Notes: a model not told the origin generated them from the sequence alone. Counted from the first letter of the stretch, positions 36,021-44,561 are shown. The stretch is DNA of 64,000 nucleotides from an uncultured Lachnospiraceae bacterium (GCA_910577105.1 CAJTMB010000014.1:1-64000), one strand, 5' to 3'. Numbers and translations are program-made.

Positions 36021-37341
36021 AATTCATCTCCTCTACACTTTTATACTTCCGACGGATGACATCAATGCGCTTCTGCTGCTGTTTTGTCATGCCAAAACCC
36101 ATGAACCGGCAGATATGGTCGTTTTTTAAAATGCAGTAACACATTCTTTTCCAGCTTGGTATGTCCTTGCTCGATTTGATATTGTCTGTATCATCCGGAA
36201 TTTTTCCCCGGAAAATAATCCGTGACTTTCCATTAAGTGTGTAGTTGGATACTCCGTTGCGGACAATCTGATAACCGTTTTCTTCCAGTTCTTTAATGGT
36301 ATCCTCATCAAGCCCGCCGCCTGTTTTGTGCCAGAACTCAATGGATGTGTTGAACTTTTTGATATAATTGTTACGAAGCCTTGTAGGCAGTGTATCTAAA
36401 AGAAACATGGTATAAGACTTCCATGTCTGTCCCTCCGGCAGCTTGATATTGCGGTATCCCATTGCCCTGCTCTTTGCATAAATACTAGCAAAATTGGCAC
36501 CCTGCACCCGCCCTACCAGTTTGACCCACATTTCCGGGTCTATCACGCGGTACAGGTTTAACGAGTCCTTGGAGTAATCGTTAAACGGCGATGCCACCCG
36601 CATCTGGGAAACCTTAAGCCCTGCCATGTAATACAAGTCGTACAGTCGGTTATAATCATAATCAAATACATAATTTGCATGCCACACATCCCGGGGAGAC
36701 CAGTCATAAATCGGGGAAGCAAACCACACATCCTTGAATTTCCTGCCTATCCAGCACTCTCCCTGATACCCGTTCTTTTTATTCAAAAATCCGCTGTACC
36801 TAAGCAGGGATTCGCTGGCACGCAGGCCTAACAGACACACCGTCTTCCCGCCTCCGTGGGCAATTCTGTACCAACGCCCAAACTGTCTTGCAAGGTCTTC
36901 CTGATTCATCCGGTAACGATAGGTCGTGATGGGATTGTTTTCCAGATTGATGATATATTCCTTTTGGGGCATTTCCCGCACCCAGCTTTCTTTCTTTGTA
37001 TCATCCCAGGGAAACCAGTACATTTCATAACTGCTGAGCGCCGTCCGCGTCGCCATGGGAAGGCAGACCCAGTACGGCTCCACCTCATCCTTTAGCTTTT
37101 CAAATGTCCTCTCCACATACTCGGTAGTCACTGTATACTGTGCCTCAAAATCCTGATGAAAAACACCTATTTTCTTTTCGGGATAGTGTTTCCTTTGGTA
37201 ATCCAGCACCAGGTTCAGAAGGACCCCGCTGTCTTTGCCTCCGGAAAAAGATACATAGATATTGTCAAATTCTTCAAAAATCAAATGCAGCCGGTCCTGC
37301 AGGGCTTCATACACATTTTTCTCCAGATACTCTTTTACCAT
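36010..37341 (-). CDS. ibrA: PAPS-reductase-like (PP-loop, DUF3440) protein, IbrA-like
   Basis: 443 residues from the ATG at 37341; a GTG four codons earlier is an alternative start. The PP-loop nucleotide site is YVSFSGGKDSGVLLNLVLD near residue 30, followed by the substrate-binding blocks HQDFEAQYTVTTEYVE and LLGLRASESLLRYSG. The C-terminal half is DUF3440-like (WKRMCYCILKNDHICRFMGF). It is related to sulfotransfer enzymes such as DndC that act with a ParB-like partner, as here. Native function unknown. Confidence 0.88.
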   Translation of the reverse strand: MVKEYLEKNVYEALQDRLHLIFEEFDNIYVSFSGGKDSGVLLNLVLDYQRKHYPEKKIGVFHQDFEAQYTVTTEYVERTFEKLKDEVEPYWVCLPMATRTALSSYEMYWFPWDDTKKESWVREMPQKEYIINLENNPITTYRYRMNQEDLARQFGRWYRIAHGGGKTVCLLGLRASESLLRYSGFLNKKNGYQGECWIGRKFKDVWFASPIYDWSPRDVWHANYVFDYDYNRLYDLYYMAGLKVSQMRVASPFNDYSKDSLNLYRVIDPEMWVKLVGRVQGANFASIYAKSRAMGYRNIKLPEGQTWKSYTMFLLDTLPTRLRNNYIKKFNTSIEFWHKTGGGLDEDTIKELEENGYQIVRNGVSNYTLNGKSRIIFRGKIPDDTDNIKSSKDIPSWKRMCYCILKNDHICRFMGFGMTKQQQKRIDVIRRKYKSVEEMNYGI

Positions 37342-37441
37342 CCAATCACCCACTTAAATTACCAGATTCTGGAAATTCTTATACTTGTATAATTTAACAC
37401 AGAAAACGACAAAATTCAACAAAATACAAAATAATAGCGTT

Positions 37442-37624
37442 TCCCCATTTCACCTTGCAGCAGCCCCGGCGTGCATATGTTCCAACAGGACACGTTCTCA
37501 CTCGGGTAAAAACACAGCGGCACGTAGGATGCTAAAACACAGCATCCAAATGCCGGTGTTTTTACACGGTCCTTTATGGAATCATATGCACGCCGGGGCT
37601 GCTGCAAGGTGAAATGGGGAAATT
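37442..37624 (+). repeat. long-hairpin element, type B copy 2
   Basis: Perfect 40-base inverted arms (37442-37481 and 37585-37624) enclose a 103-bp core (37482-37584) nearly identical to that of 13253-13355. One helix shows a compensatory change: GGT/ACC in copy 1 is GGC/GCC here. The arms share no sequence with those of copy 1. It lies between the divergent IbrA-like and XRE genes. Confidence 0.88.
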
Positions 37625-37706
37625 GAAGAATACAAAATACCGTACTTTTGCATATTCCAAATGGCTGTGGTACAATCTGTAGGATAAGCAAAAATACACT
37701 CTACCC

Positions 37707-37732
37707 TGCGTAGATACGTGAGACTCTACGCA
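37707..37732. promoter_or_regulatory. inverted repeat upstream of the XRE gene
   Basis: TGCGTAGA/TCTACGCA, perfect 8-bp arms 10 bases apart, ending 58 bases before the XRE start codon. Plausible operator for that regulator. Confidence 0.45.
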
Positions 37733-37790
37733 TCGTGGGTGTCAAACCGGAAATTCATCATGTACGATATAGGCACAAGGAGGAAAAGAT

Positions 37791-38399
37791 ATGGACCAGA
37801 TTAAAATCGGCAGATTCATAGCCGAAACGAGAAAATCAAATAACATGACGCAAAGACAACTGGCCGATGCACTTTCCATCAGTGATAAGACGGTTTCCAA
37901 ATGGGAATGCGGAAAAGGACTTCCTGAAGTTTCCCTGATGATGCCGCTATGCGCTGCCCTGCAAATCACCGTCAACGACCTTTTGACCGGACAGAAGGTT
38001 GCGGAAAAAGAGTATCAAAAAAAAGCGGAGGAAAACATGATGAATTTAATTAAAGAAAATGAAGAAAACAAAAAGAAAATGGCGCTTTCCATTATATGCG
38101 GCATCATTACCATAATAGCCGTATGCTCCCTGACTGTTATCGCGTCTTATATCGAGATGCCTGTGTTTATGCGGATATTACTGATTGTGTTTGCCATTGC
38201 AACGGCAGTGGCAGGCGTGGGCGCAGCATCCATACTGGATGTAAGCGCGGGCTGCTTTGTCTGTCCGCACTGCAAGGCTGCTTTTGTTCCGGCCATGAGT
38301 GAATATGTAAAAGGATACCATACGCTTACAAAACGCAGGCTGACTTGTCCCGAATGCGGTAAAACAGGAATGTGCAGACACCGCGTCATCAAAAAATGA
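37791..38399 (+). CDS. XRE-family regulator with membrane helices and zinc-ribbon tail
   Basis: 202 residues. N-terminal Cro/CI helix-turn-helix (RKSNNMTQRQLADALSISDK, TVSKWECGKGLPEV). A charged coiled linker (about 68-100) leads to two transmembrane helices (about 102-124, 128-155). The C-terminus has two CPxCxK/CPECGK knuckles (CPHCKAAF and CPECGKTGMC), a zinc-ribbon. Membrane-tethered XRE regulators of this layout are common in Clostridia and their signals are unknown. GGAGG lies 10 bases before the ATG. Confidence 0.87.
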   Translation: MDQIKIGRFIAETRKSNNMTQRQLADALSISDKTVSKWECGKGLPEVSLMMPLCAALQITVNDLLTGQKVAEKEYQKKAEENMMNLIKENEENKKKMALSIICGIITIIAVCSLTVIASYIEMPVFMRILLIVFAIATAVAGVGAASILDVSAGCFVCPHCKAAFVPAMSEYVKGYHTLTKRRLTCPECGKTGMCRHRVIKK

Positions 38400-38442
38400 A
38401 AAAAGATTACCAAAATGCTGCAGGGCTCTTTCATAAAGAGTC

Positions 38443-39672
38443 CTACAGCGGACGCAATTCCATGCTGTCTATATAGTTTTCCGAAAAATCCGGCTCATCA
38501 GCCAGATTATAGTCTTCAGCCACAATAGGTTTTACGGCTTTTCTTGCGCCGCTTTCATCATGTCCTGCAAAAATCTGCCTGCCGTATAAAAATGCGCCCT
38601 CAAGGGCGGCATTGCCGACAGCTTCCGTCCTGTCTGCAAGCACAGAAGGTATCAGCCCGATTGCCGCTGCGGAGGAAGCGTCCAGATAATATCCCATTCC
38701 GCCCGCCAGATACACCTTTTCTATACCTTCAAAACCATCCAGACCGTATTTTTTGCACAAAACCCGGATGCCCGTACAGATGGCAGCCTTCGCCATCTGC
38801 AACTGTCTGATATACCGCTGTGTAATACGCACCCCGCCGATAGTAATCCCCTCTTCAAAATAAGGGTCCAGAAGCAGACCCGATGCATCCACCAGCCCCT
38901 CCTCCAAAAGCTTCGCGGTAAGACGCATCAAATCCGTCCCATAGCAGTCCGTGTTTCCTTCAAAGGCCGGACCAGCCGCAGTGGAAGCCGCTACCAGCCT
39001 GTCTTTATTGCCCAGTACCATTTCACCGTTGGTTCCCAAATCCAGAAGCAGGGAAATGCTCTCTTTTTCCGCCATGGAAAGGGCATGGATGCCCGCCACA
39101 ATGTCTGCCCCCACAAAAGTGGAAATTCCCGGAAGCACCACCGCGTCAAGCCCCAGCAATTTTGTCCTGATTTCCGATAATGTCTGCGGCAGAAAAGGAT
39201 ATTTTCCAAGCCCGCTTACATCCAGTCCCATAAGCAGGTGCACCATGGTGGTATTGGCTGCAATGGCAAGCCCGCAAATCTTTTTTTCGACAGCCGTAAA
39301 CTTCTCCACGCCCTTCTGCATGACGTCCAACACAGCCTCCTGCATGGCAGCTTTTGCCTCCGGCTGCTCTGCCGCCTCTATCCGGGATAGCACATCCGCC
39401 CCAAAATTCCTCTGGGGATTGATACAGGTATAAGTGTCGGCCACCCTGCCATCGCAAAGACGCCTAAGCTGCATGGCTATGGTGGTGGTGCCGATATCGG
39501 CGGCAATCAAATACTCCTTTTTTCCGTCAGCCCCGTCCCCGGACTTTGTCCATAGCCCTCCGTGAAATTCACTGACGGCATCCATCGGCTTCGTGCCAAA
39601 ACATCTGCCGCAGCCGGTACATATCCTGCAGCGGTTTCCTTTTTTAAATGAACTGGTTTTTGTCTTTGTCAT
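38443..39672 (-). CDS. ASKHA-domain (DUF4445) protein related to corrinoid-enzyme activators
   Basis: 409 residues. The actin-like ATPase region shows the phosphate loop IAADIGTTTIAMQLRRL, LLLDLGTNGEMVLG, and the family block AGPAFEGNTD; the C-terminal VYLAGGMGYYLDASSAAAIG completes the fold. RACo/RamA-type activators have a long N-terminal [2Fe-2S] domain, but here only a short CRICTGCGRC cluster precedes the ATPase. It probably reactivates a cobalamin-dependent methyltransferase by ATP-driven reduction, with electrons from another protein; no such methyltransferase is encoded in this window. Its start overlaps the DUF4250 gene by 29 bases. Confidence 0.85.
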   Translation of the reverse strand: MTKTKTSSFKKGNRCRICTGCGRCFGTKPMDAVSEFHGGLWTKSGDGADGKKEYLIAADIGTTTIAMQLRRLCDGRVADTYTCINPQRNFGADVLSRIEAAEQPEAKAAMQEAVLDVMQKGVEKFTAVEKKICGLAIAANTTMVHLLMGLDVSGLGKYPFLPQTLSEIRTKLLGLDAVVLPGISTFVGADIVAGIHALSMAEKESISLLLDLGTNGEMVLGNKDRLVAASTAAGPAFEGNTDCYGTDLMRLTAKLLEEGLVDASGLLLDPYFEEGITIGGVRITQRYIRQLQMAKAAICTGIRVLCKKYGLDGFEGIEKVYLAGGMGYYLDASSAAAIGLIPSVLADRTEAVGNAALEGAFLYGRQIFAGHDESGARKAVKPIVAEDYNLADEPDFSENYIDSMELRPL

Positions 39673-39817
39673 AATGGTAATCTATCCCCGCCAACTGTTC
39701 TTCCAAGCCGCCCTGTTCAATGTCAAGTTCCTCGCAGAGCGTTTCCAAATCTTTATAGTAATTCCTGAGTTTTAAATTGATAAAACTAAGCAGCATAACC
39801 GAATCCTTTGGTATCAT
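39644..39817 (-). CDS. DUF4250 family small protein
   Basis: 57 residues from the ATG at 39817 (GAGGG 6 bases upstream; two preceding ATGs are too close to the site). Typical family pattern MIPKDSVMLLSFINLKLRNY followed by an acidic helix and GIDYHYDKDKNQF. Helical, soluble, common in Lachnospiraceae; function unknown. It starts two bases after the Uma2 stop, so these genes are probably coupled. Confidence 0.85.
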   Translation of the reverse strand: MIPKDSVMLLSFINLKLRNYYKDLETLCEELDIEQGGLEEQLAGIDYHYDKDKNQFI

Positions 39818-39819
39818 CA

Positions 39820-40374
39820 TCATCCCTCTTTCTTCTGCCATTCCCCAAAATGTAAGACCAGTTCGGGAAAAACATGCGGTTTTATATTATCCGTGAAGCG
39901 GTACACCACCGGCGCTTCCTCTTCTGAAAGGTCATAGACGACTACAATCTCTTTTGACGCATCTACAATCCAATATTCCCCGACGCCGGCGCTTTTATAA
40001 GCATCCGGCTTTTTGTAATAATCCATGGTCTTACTGGAAGGGGACACTATCTCGATTATCCAGTCGGGGGCGCCATGACAGCCCTTTTCGTCCAGCTTGT
40101 CCAAATCGCATATTACGGAAATATCCGGCTCCACATAATTTCTGTCGTCCTTTTTTAAAAACACCCCGAAAGGCGCCTGTATCACCCGGCACATTCCCTT
40201 TTTCTTTTTTATAAAATCATAAATATGATAACTCAGCCACATTAAAATTTCCTGATGAGTCCGGGAAGGCGCCCCCATCCCAAATATCTCCCCGTCAAGA
40301 AGCTCCGCCCTCTCTCCCTCAGGCAAGGACAGAATCTCTTCGACAGTATGCTTTCCCTCTCCTGTCCATGACAT
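39820..40374 (-). CDS. Uma2 family (DUF820) restriction-endonuclease-fold protein
   Basis: 184 residues from the ATG at 40374, with AAAGGAGATGG upstream. PD-(D/E)XK residues: E in RAELLDGEIF, D in NYVEPDISVI, E-x-K-like IIEIVSPSSKT, and the closing KKPDAYKSAGVGEYWIVD. Uma2 proteins are widespread in cyanobacteria and Clostridia; nuclease activity is predicted but targets are unknown. A 9-bp inverted repeat lies about 80 bases upstream. Confidence 0.87.
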   Translation of the reverse strand: MSWTGEGKHTVEEILSLPEGERAELLDGEIFGMGAPSRTHQEILMWLSYHIYDFIKKKKGMCRVIQAPFGVFLKKDDRNYVEPDISVICDLDKLDEKGCHGAPDWIIEIVSPSSKTMDYYKKPDAYKSAGVGEYWIVDASKEIVVVYDLSEEEAPVVYRFTDNIKPHVFPELVLHFGEWQKKEG

Positions 40375-40451
40375 AAAAATACCATCTCCTTTGATTGCAG
40401 ACTGCTCCATATACTTTCTCCTTTCCGGCAGAAAACTATATGGAATGCAGC

Positions 40452-40489
40452 TTCTGCCACTAAAACAAAATGCGGGTAATGTGGCAGAA
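40452..40489. promoter_or_regulatory. inverted repeat upstream of the Uma2 gene
   Basis: TTCTGCCAC (40452-40460) and GTGGCAGAA (40481-40489), perfect 9-bp arms with a 20-base spacer, in the promoter region of the Uma2 gene. Possible operator; no adjacent regulator known. Confidence 0.4.
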
Positions 40490-40566
40490 ATTGCCAGAAT
40501 GTAAGACCATACGCATATGTACGTTTCATTGATTATTATTGTTTTTTAAATTATATATCTTCTGTT

Positions 40567-40803
40567 TTATTTTGTCAAGGCATCTGAGATTACTTTTCGG
40601 CCCTGTTCCCCAAAGTCCAATTCATCAAAAGGAACCCGGGAAGCGCTTTCCATATCACGGGGCGGATATCCGGTTAAAGCACATCCCGGAAAAACCAGCA
40701 GCTTAACACCTTCCAATGATGCCCGCAAAATGGTCTTTTCCATAACTTTCATATTCTGATTTATCTTATTTGAAACAGCAAATTGATATGCACCTATTTT
40801 CAT
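40567..40803 (-). pseudogene. N-terminal fragment of a carbon-nitrogen hydrolase (NAD synthetase amidase-like)
   Basis: 78 codons. The start MKIGAYQFAVSNKINQNMKV and the strand LLVFPGCALTGYPPRDME match the first ~60 residues of nitrilase-type amidase domains found at the N-terminus of glutamine-dependent NAD synthetases. The catalytic Glu of FPE is Gly here, and the protein stops where ~200 more residues are expected. A dead remnant, next to another truncated gene. Confidence 0.75.
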
Positions 40804-40815
40804 TACTCCAAATCC

Positions 40816-41487
40816 TTACTTAAATTTGTATTTTCCTTTTCCGTAACCGGATACAGGTTCAATAATACCTGCCTGCAACAAGTTTGAAAGAAATTTGGAA
40901 GCACCTGAACCTTTCAGGTCAAGCAATTCCATAACAGTGCTCCTGCCAAATACCTCATCAAATCCAAACTTTTCAAAGAGTCTGTGGATATGAACAGTCA
41001 TTTTTGTAGAAAAGTCTTTTCCTTTTGCAGAAAGCACACTTTCAATATCCACTTCTTCGTCGTTCGGTAATCCACCTATATGCAGATTTCGATTGTGAAG
41101 TTCATTTTTTTCATTCAAGAGCAGGTTTCTGAGGAACACTTCAAGATACTCCGTTGTTTCGTGAATACCTTTTTGGAGGTTGGTATAATTTGCACGGACA
41201 AGTGCATTTCTGAAATACCACGCATTTTCCGCAAATATATCATTCGTTGTTACAAAGCCAAGCGTTCTCAAATACTTGATAAAGAATACTGCCGTTGTTC
41301 TTGTGTTGCCCTCTCCGAAAATATGAATTTGCCAAAGTCTTGAAACAAATATTGCAAGGTGGTGAATAATCTCGTCCATAGACAAACCTTTGTAGCTAAA
41401 ATCCTTCTCCTGTGAGAAATCATATTCAAACGTGGCTTTTAATTCCGAAGCGCTGCCGTATATTACGGTTGCCCCATCAAGGTCTGG
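40816..41487 (-). pseudogene. 5'-truncated Fic domain gene
   Basis: The frame is open from 41487, right after the stop of the CPBP protease gene, and begins mid-protein (DLDGATVIYGSASELKATFE). The Fic core motif is HIFGEGNTR in place of HPFxxGNGR, so the Pro and second Gly are changed. The C-terminal winged-helix region (VFGRSTVMELLDLKGSGASK) is intact to 40816. Fic enzymes AMPylate proteins, but here roughly the first 100 residues are missing and no start or binding site exists except a TTG at 41385. Probably a remnant left by a deletion. Confidence 0.8.
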
Positions 41488-42213
41488 TTATCCGCATACC
41501 GCCAGTATAAAACTGATTACCGAAAACAGATTACACAGACAATGAAAAATGACACTGATAAGCAGATTCTTTTTCTTATAAGCTACAAAAGCCACCGGAG
41601 CAAATGCCATTATCCGGAATACATTCTGGAACGGCAGCCAAAAATGATACAAGGAAAATAAAACAGCTATGAAAATGGGCGTGAAAGCGTTCTGCTTTTC
41701 ATAATGGGAGGTTAAATATCCCCTGAAAAACAGTTCTTCCGTTATCGGTCCGAGCAACACGTTGAAAAAGCTGTAATATATGCAAAGTGCAATGAGTACC
41801 GGCTTAGAAAAGGAATGCAGATATTCAAAGTTTGTCCAGTCAAATCCCACCGGTAAACCGGAAAGCAGCGCAGCCCTTACCTCTGCCCAAATTTTGCTTT
41901 CAACCGGCGCAACAAAAGCGGAAAGAAGGCCTGTTATCCCGAAAAATACAAATGCAATCAGTAACACTTTCGAAACAGGAAGTTTTTCCTGTCCGACAAG
42001 CGCACTTTTTAATGAAAACTTGCCGTATTCTTTTTTGCTGGAAAATAAAATTATGCCTAACTCAATCGGTACCAGAAGTATCGTTCCCAATATGCAAAAT
42101 AGTAATAATTGCGGTATCCTGCAAAAATGACCTAACCAGAAATAGGTAATGCTTAAAATTGTGGTAGGGATAAAGATTCTTAACAAAAGACCCTTTGTGC
42201 TTATTTTAATCAT
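41488..42213 (-). CDS. CPBP family intramembrane metalloprotease (CAAX protease-like)
   Basis: 241 residues, about seven transmembrane helices. The three ABI/CPBP motifs are present: GPITEELFFRGYL (catalytic EE..R), FSLYHFWLPFQNVF (F..xH) and IFHCLCNLFSV (H..xN). Such proteins act in the membrane in bacteriocin self-immunity or signal processing; no bacteriocin genes are seen here. Its stop codon abuts the truncated Fic frame. Confidence 0.9.
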   Translation of the reverse strand: MIKISTKGLLLRIFIPTTILSITYFWLGHFCRIPQLLLFCILGTILLVPIELGIILFSSKKEYGKFSLKSALVGQEKLPVSKVLLIAFVFFGITGLLSAFVAPVESKIWAEVRAALLSGLPVGFDWTNFEYLHSFSKPVLIALCIYYSFFNVLLGPITEELFFRGYLTSHYEKQNAFTPIFIAVLFSLYHFWLPFQNVFRIMAFAPVAFVAYKKKNLLISVIFHCLCNLFSVISFILAVCG

Positions 42214-42231
42214 AAAAAATGTACCTCATTA

Positions 42232-42867
42232 TTATTTTCCCAATATATCATCCATGGAAGCCGGACTAAAAGACTGAAGCGCATCATGATTGGTCAGGGC
42301 TTTGATAATTTCCCACCCTTTCCTGCTGTGAACAACGTTCTGAGGCACGGGTACAAACCCAAAGTCAAGATAAATTCTACACGCAACCCATGTCGTGGTC
42401 TGTGTGGGGATTTTGGCGTGTGTATAGCCAAGACCGCGCATAATGCCCAATGTATGTGAAATAAGCGGCTTTGACAAGCCTTTTCCCTGATATTCCCTTC
42501 GGACGGCAACCCAGTGCAGCCATCCATCCCCTGATTTATCCTCGTTTGTTATGTCATAATACGCAGTAGCCGTTGCTACTTTCTCACCCAATGCATCTTC
42601 AATAAATACCATGCGGGATGAAAGAGCCTCCTCATTACCTGCAAAATATCTGTTCCACGCTTCCAGTCCCTGTTCATAACTGCTAAATTCTTTCGCCGAC
42701 TTTTCAATTGCAATCCAAGTGTCACGGTCACCCTGCTCATAAAAAGCAAAATGATACCCTTCAGGAAGCGGAAAACACGGCATTCCCTCCAAACCGCGTT
42801 CAAGCAGTAACTCGTAATATTTTATTTTGTAATCATGGTTGTCAAATTGTATTCCGAACTTGTTCAC
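42232..42867 (-). CDS. GNAT family N-acetyltransferase
   Basis: 211 residues from a GTG at 42867; GGAGG lies 9 bases upstream, whereas the TTG at 42882 overlaps that site. The GNAT core is near residues 115-175, with LHWVAVRREYQGKGLSKPLI (acetyl-CoA pyrophosphate loop QGKGL) and TWVACRIYLDFGFVPV. Transfers acetyl from acetyl-CoA to an unknown amine. It lies 18 bases before the CPBP gene, probably in the same transcript. Confidence 0.88.
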   Translation of the reverse strand: MNKFGIQFDNHDYKIKYYELLLERGLEGMPCFPLPEGYHFAFYEQGDRDTWIAIEKSAKEFSSYEQGLEAWNRYFAGNEEALSSRMVFIEDALGEKVATATAYYDITNEDKSGDGWLHWVAVRREYQGKGLSKPLISHTLGIMRGLGYTHAKIPTQTTTWVACRIYLDFGFVPVPQNVVHSRKGWEIIKALTNHDALQSFSPASMDDILGK

Positions 42868-42993
42868 GGCGCTATCCTCCAAATCCTTAACATTATTCCC
42901 TGCTTATACAGCATACCATAAACAGGCGCCCTTGTGGAAAAAAATTGCATATAAGTGATTGCATCCCTAAAGACACGCAGGTATAATAAATCT

Positions 42994-43008
42994 TGACATT
43001 ACATGTCA
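42994..43008. promoter_or_regulatory. operator candidate TGACA-N5-TGTCA upstream of the WYL regulator
   Basis: TGACA TTACA TGTCA is a perfect 5-bp inverted repeat in the promoter of the YafY-type regulator, 40 bases before its ATG. An identical half-site arrangement (TGACA CAGGA TGTCA) occurs at 43943-43957, before the ClbS/DfsB gene. Confidence 0.6.
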
Positions 43009-43048
43009 TGATTTGTGAGTAATTTTGTTACTGAGAAAGGTTTGGGCA

Positions 43049-43945
43049 ATGCAGGAAAGCAGATTATTTAAGATAGTATACTACCTACTGGACAAGGGCC
43101 AGACCACCGCCCGAAAACTGGCAGAAGAGTTTGAGGTATCCGTCAGGACAATTTACCGGGACCTGGATGCCTTAAGCGCGGCAGGCATTCCTGTTTATGC
43201 GGAAACAGGCAGGAACGGCGGTATCCGTCTGCTGAATGATTTTGTTTTGGACAAAGCCGTATTGTCAACGGATGAAAAACAGGAAATCCTCGCGGCATTG
43301 CAAAGTCTGAATATAATGCAGGATATTGACGGCAGCCGGACATTGCAGAAGCTTTCCGCAATGTTTCAGCTTCATTCTGATAATTGGCTTGAAGTGGACT
43401 TTTCCGGATGGGGAAAGGAAGGCTTTGACAAAGAAAAATTTGGACTGCTGAAATCGGCAATTATCCGACATAAAACTGTTAAAATTCATTATGCAGGCTC
43501 TTATAAAGAGATAAGCGTAAGAACCATACAGCCGCATAAACTTTCCTACAAAGCAAAGGCATGGTATTTGAAAGCTTTCTGCGAGGAAAAACAAGACTGG
43601 CGGACCTTCAAAGTAAACCGCATTTTGGATGTAAAGATTTTGAATGAGAGTTTCAGTCCCCGCAGCTTTCCCGAGACGACGGAAAATCCCGTAGAAGAAT
43701 ATCCGCTGATTACCCTTCGTTTTCCGGCTGAAATGGCTTACCGTGTGTACGATGAATTTGACAACTCACAAATACAGCGGCAGACAGACGGCAGTTTCAT
43801 CGTTTCCGCCAAAATGCCGGAAGATGCGTGGCTGACAGGATTTCTCTTGTCATTCGGAACACAGGTTGATATCCTTTCCCCCGCTTATCTCAAGGAAACC
43901 GTAGCCCGACAGGCTAAATTCATTTATGAAAAATTTAAATCCTGA
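43049..43945 (+). CDS. YafY/WYL family transcriptional regulator
   Basis: 298 residues from the ATG at 43049 (GAAAGG upstream). N-terminal winged helix (MQESRLFKIVYYLLDKGQTT, then SVRTIYRDLDALSAAGIPVY). WYL domain at about 130-220 (KTVKIHYAGSYKEISVRTIQ ... WYLKAFCEEKQDWRTFKVNR; the W-Y-L residues are WYL in AKAWYLKAF). A C-terminal WCX-like extension follows. WYL domains bind nucleic acids or small ligands. Sites flanking the gene suggest it controls itself and the downstream DinB-like gene. Confidence 0.9.
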   Translation: MQESRLFKIVYYLLDKGQTTARKLAEEFEVSVRTIYRDLDALSAAGIPVYAETGRNGGIRLLNDFVLDKAVLSTDEKQEILAALQSLNIMQDIDGSRTLQKLSAMFQLHSDNWLEVDFSGWGKEGFDKEKFGLLKSAIIRHKTVKIHYAGSYKEISVRTIQPHKLSYKAKAWYLKAFCEEKQDWRTFKVNRILDVKILNESFSPRSFPETTENPVEEYPLITLRFPAEMAYRVYDEFDNSQIQRQTDGSFIVSAKMPEDAWLTGFLLSFGTQVDILSPAYLKETVARQAKFIYEKFKS

Positions 43946-43967
43946 CACAGGATGTCAGAATTTTTTT
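43942..43967 (+). terminator. hairpin and T-run after the WYL gene, overlapping a second operator-like site
   Basis: CTGACA, loop CAGGA, TGTCAG and then T7: a compact intrinsic terminator overlapping the stop codon. The same bases form TGACA-N5-TGTCA, the inverted repeat seen upstream of the regulator, so the site may be bound at the promoter of the next gene as well. Confidence 0.6.
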
Positions 43968-44024
43968 ACTAAAATAAAGATATATACAGAAACTATAATT
44001 ATGGAAACCTAAAGGATGACAGAT

Positions 44025-44561
44025 ATGGGAAGACCAACAACAAAAACAGACTTATTAAGCTCTGCCGCTGCAAACTATGACAAACTGAACACCCTTATTT
44101 CGGAATTGACCGAACGGGAACTGGCTGCGCCTTTTGATTTTTCAGGCGATGAAAAAAAGAAAGAGGCTCATTGGAAAAGGGATAAAAATCTCAGGGATGT
44201 GCTCGTCCATCTCTATGAATGGCATGGGCTGCTGCTTTGCTGGGTACATGCCAATCTAAGCGGTGAGGATAAACCTTTTATTCCAAAGCCTTATAACTGG
44301 AAAACCTACGGGGACATGAATGTGGAGTTTTGGAAAAAGCATCAAAACACATCTCTTGACGATGCAAAAGCGATGCTGCAAAAGTCCCATTCCGAAATTA
44401 TGAAGCTGGCGGAAACCTTTTCAAACGAAGAACTGTTTTCCAAAGGCATGTATCAGTGGGTGGGCGGAAGCACCTTAGGCTCCTATTTTGTCAGCGTCAC
44501 GGCAAGCCACTATGACTGGGCCATGAAGAAAATCAAGGCACACAGGAAAAATTGTGCCTGA
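44025..44561 (+). CDS. ClbS/DfsB family four-helix-bundle protein (DUF1706)
   Basis: 178 residues from the ATG at 44025 (AAAGGATGACAGAT upstream; an ATG three codons earlier abuts the site). The family pattern is clear: TKTDLLSSAAANYDKL start, FEFSG-like DFSGDEKKK, RDVLVHLYEWHGLLLCWV and SHYDWAMKKIKAHRK. ClbS is a colibactin self-resistance hydrolase; most DfsB-family members have unknown substrates. It probably belongs to the regulon of the WYL protein upstream. Confidence 0.88.
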   Translation: MGRPTTKTDLLSSAAANYDKLNTLISELTERELAAPFDFSGDEKKKEAHWKRDKNLRDVLVHLYEWHGLLLCWVHANLSGEDKPFIPKPYNWKTYGDMNVEFWKKHQNTSLDDAKAMLQKSHSEIMKLAETFSNEELFSKGMYQWVGGSTLGSYFVSVTASHYDWAMKKIKAHRKNCA

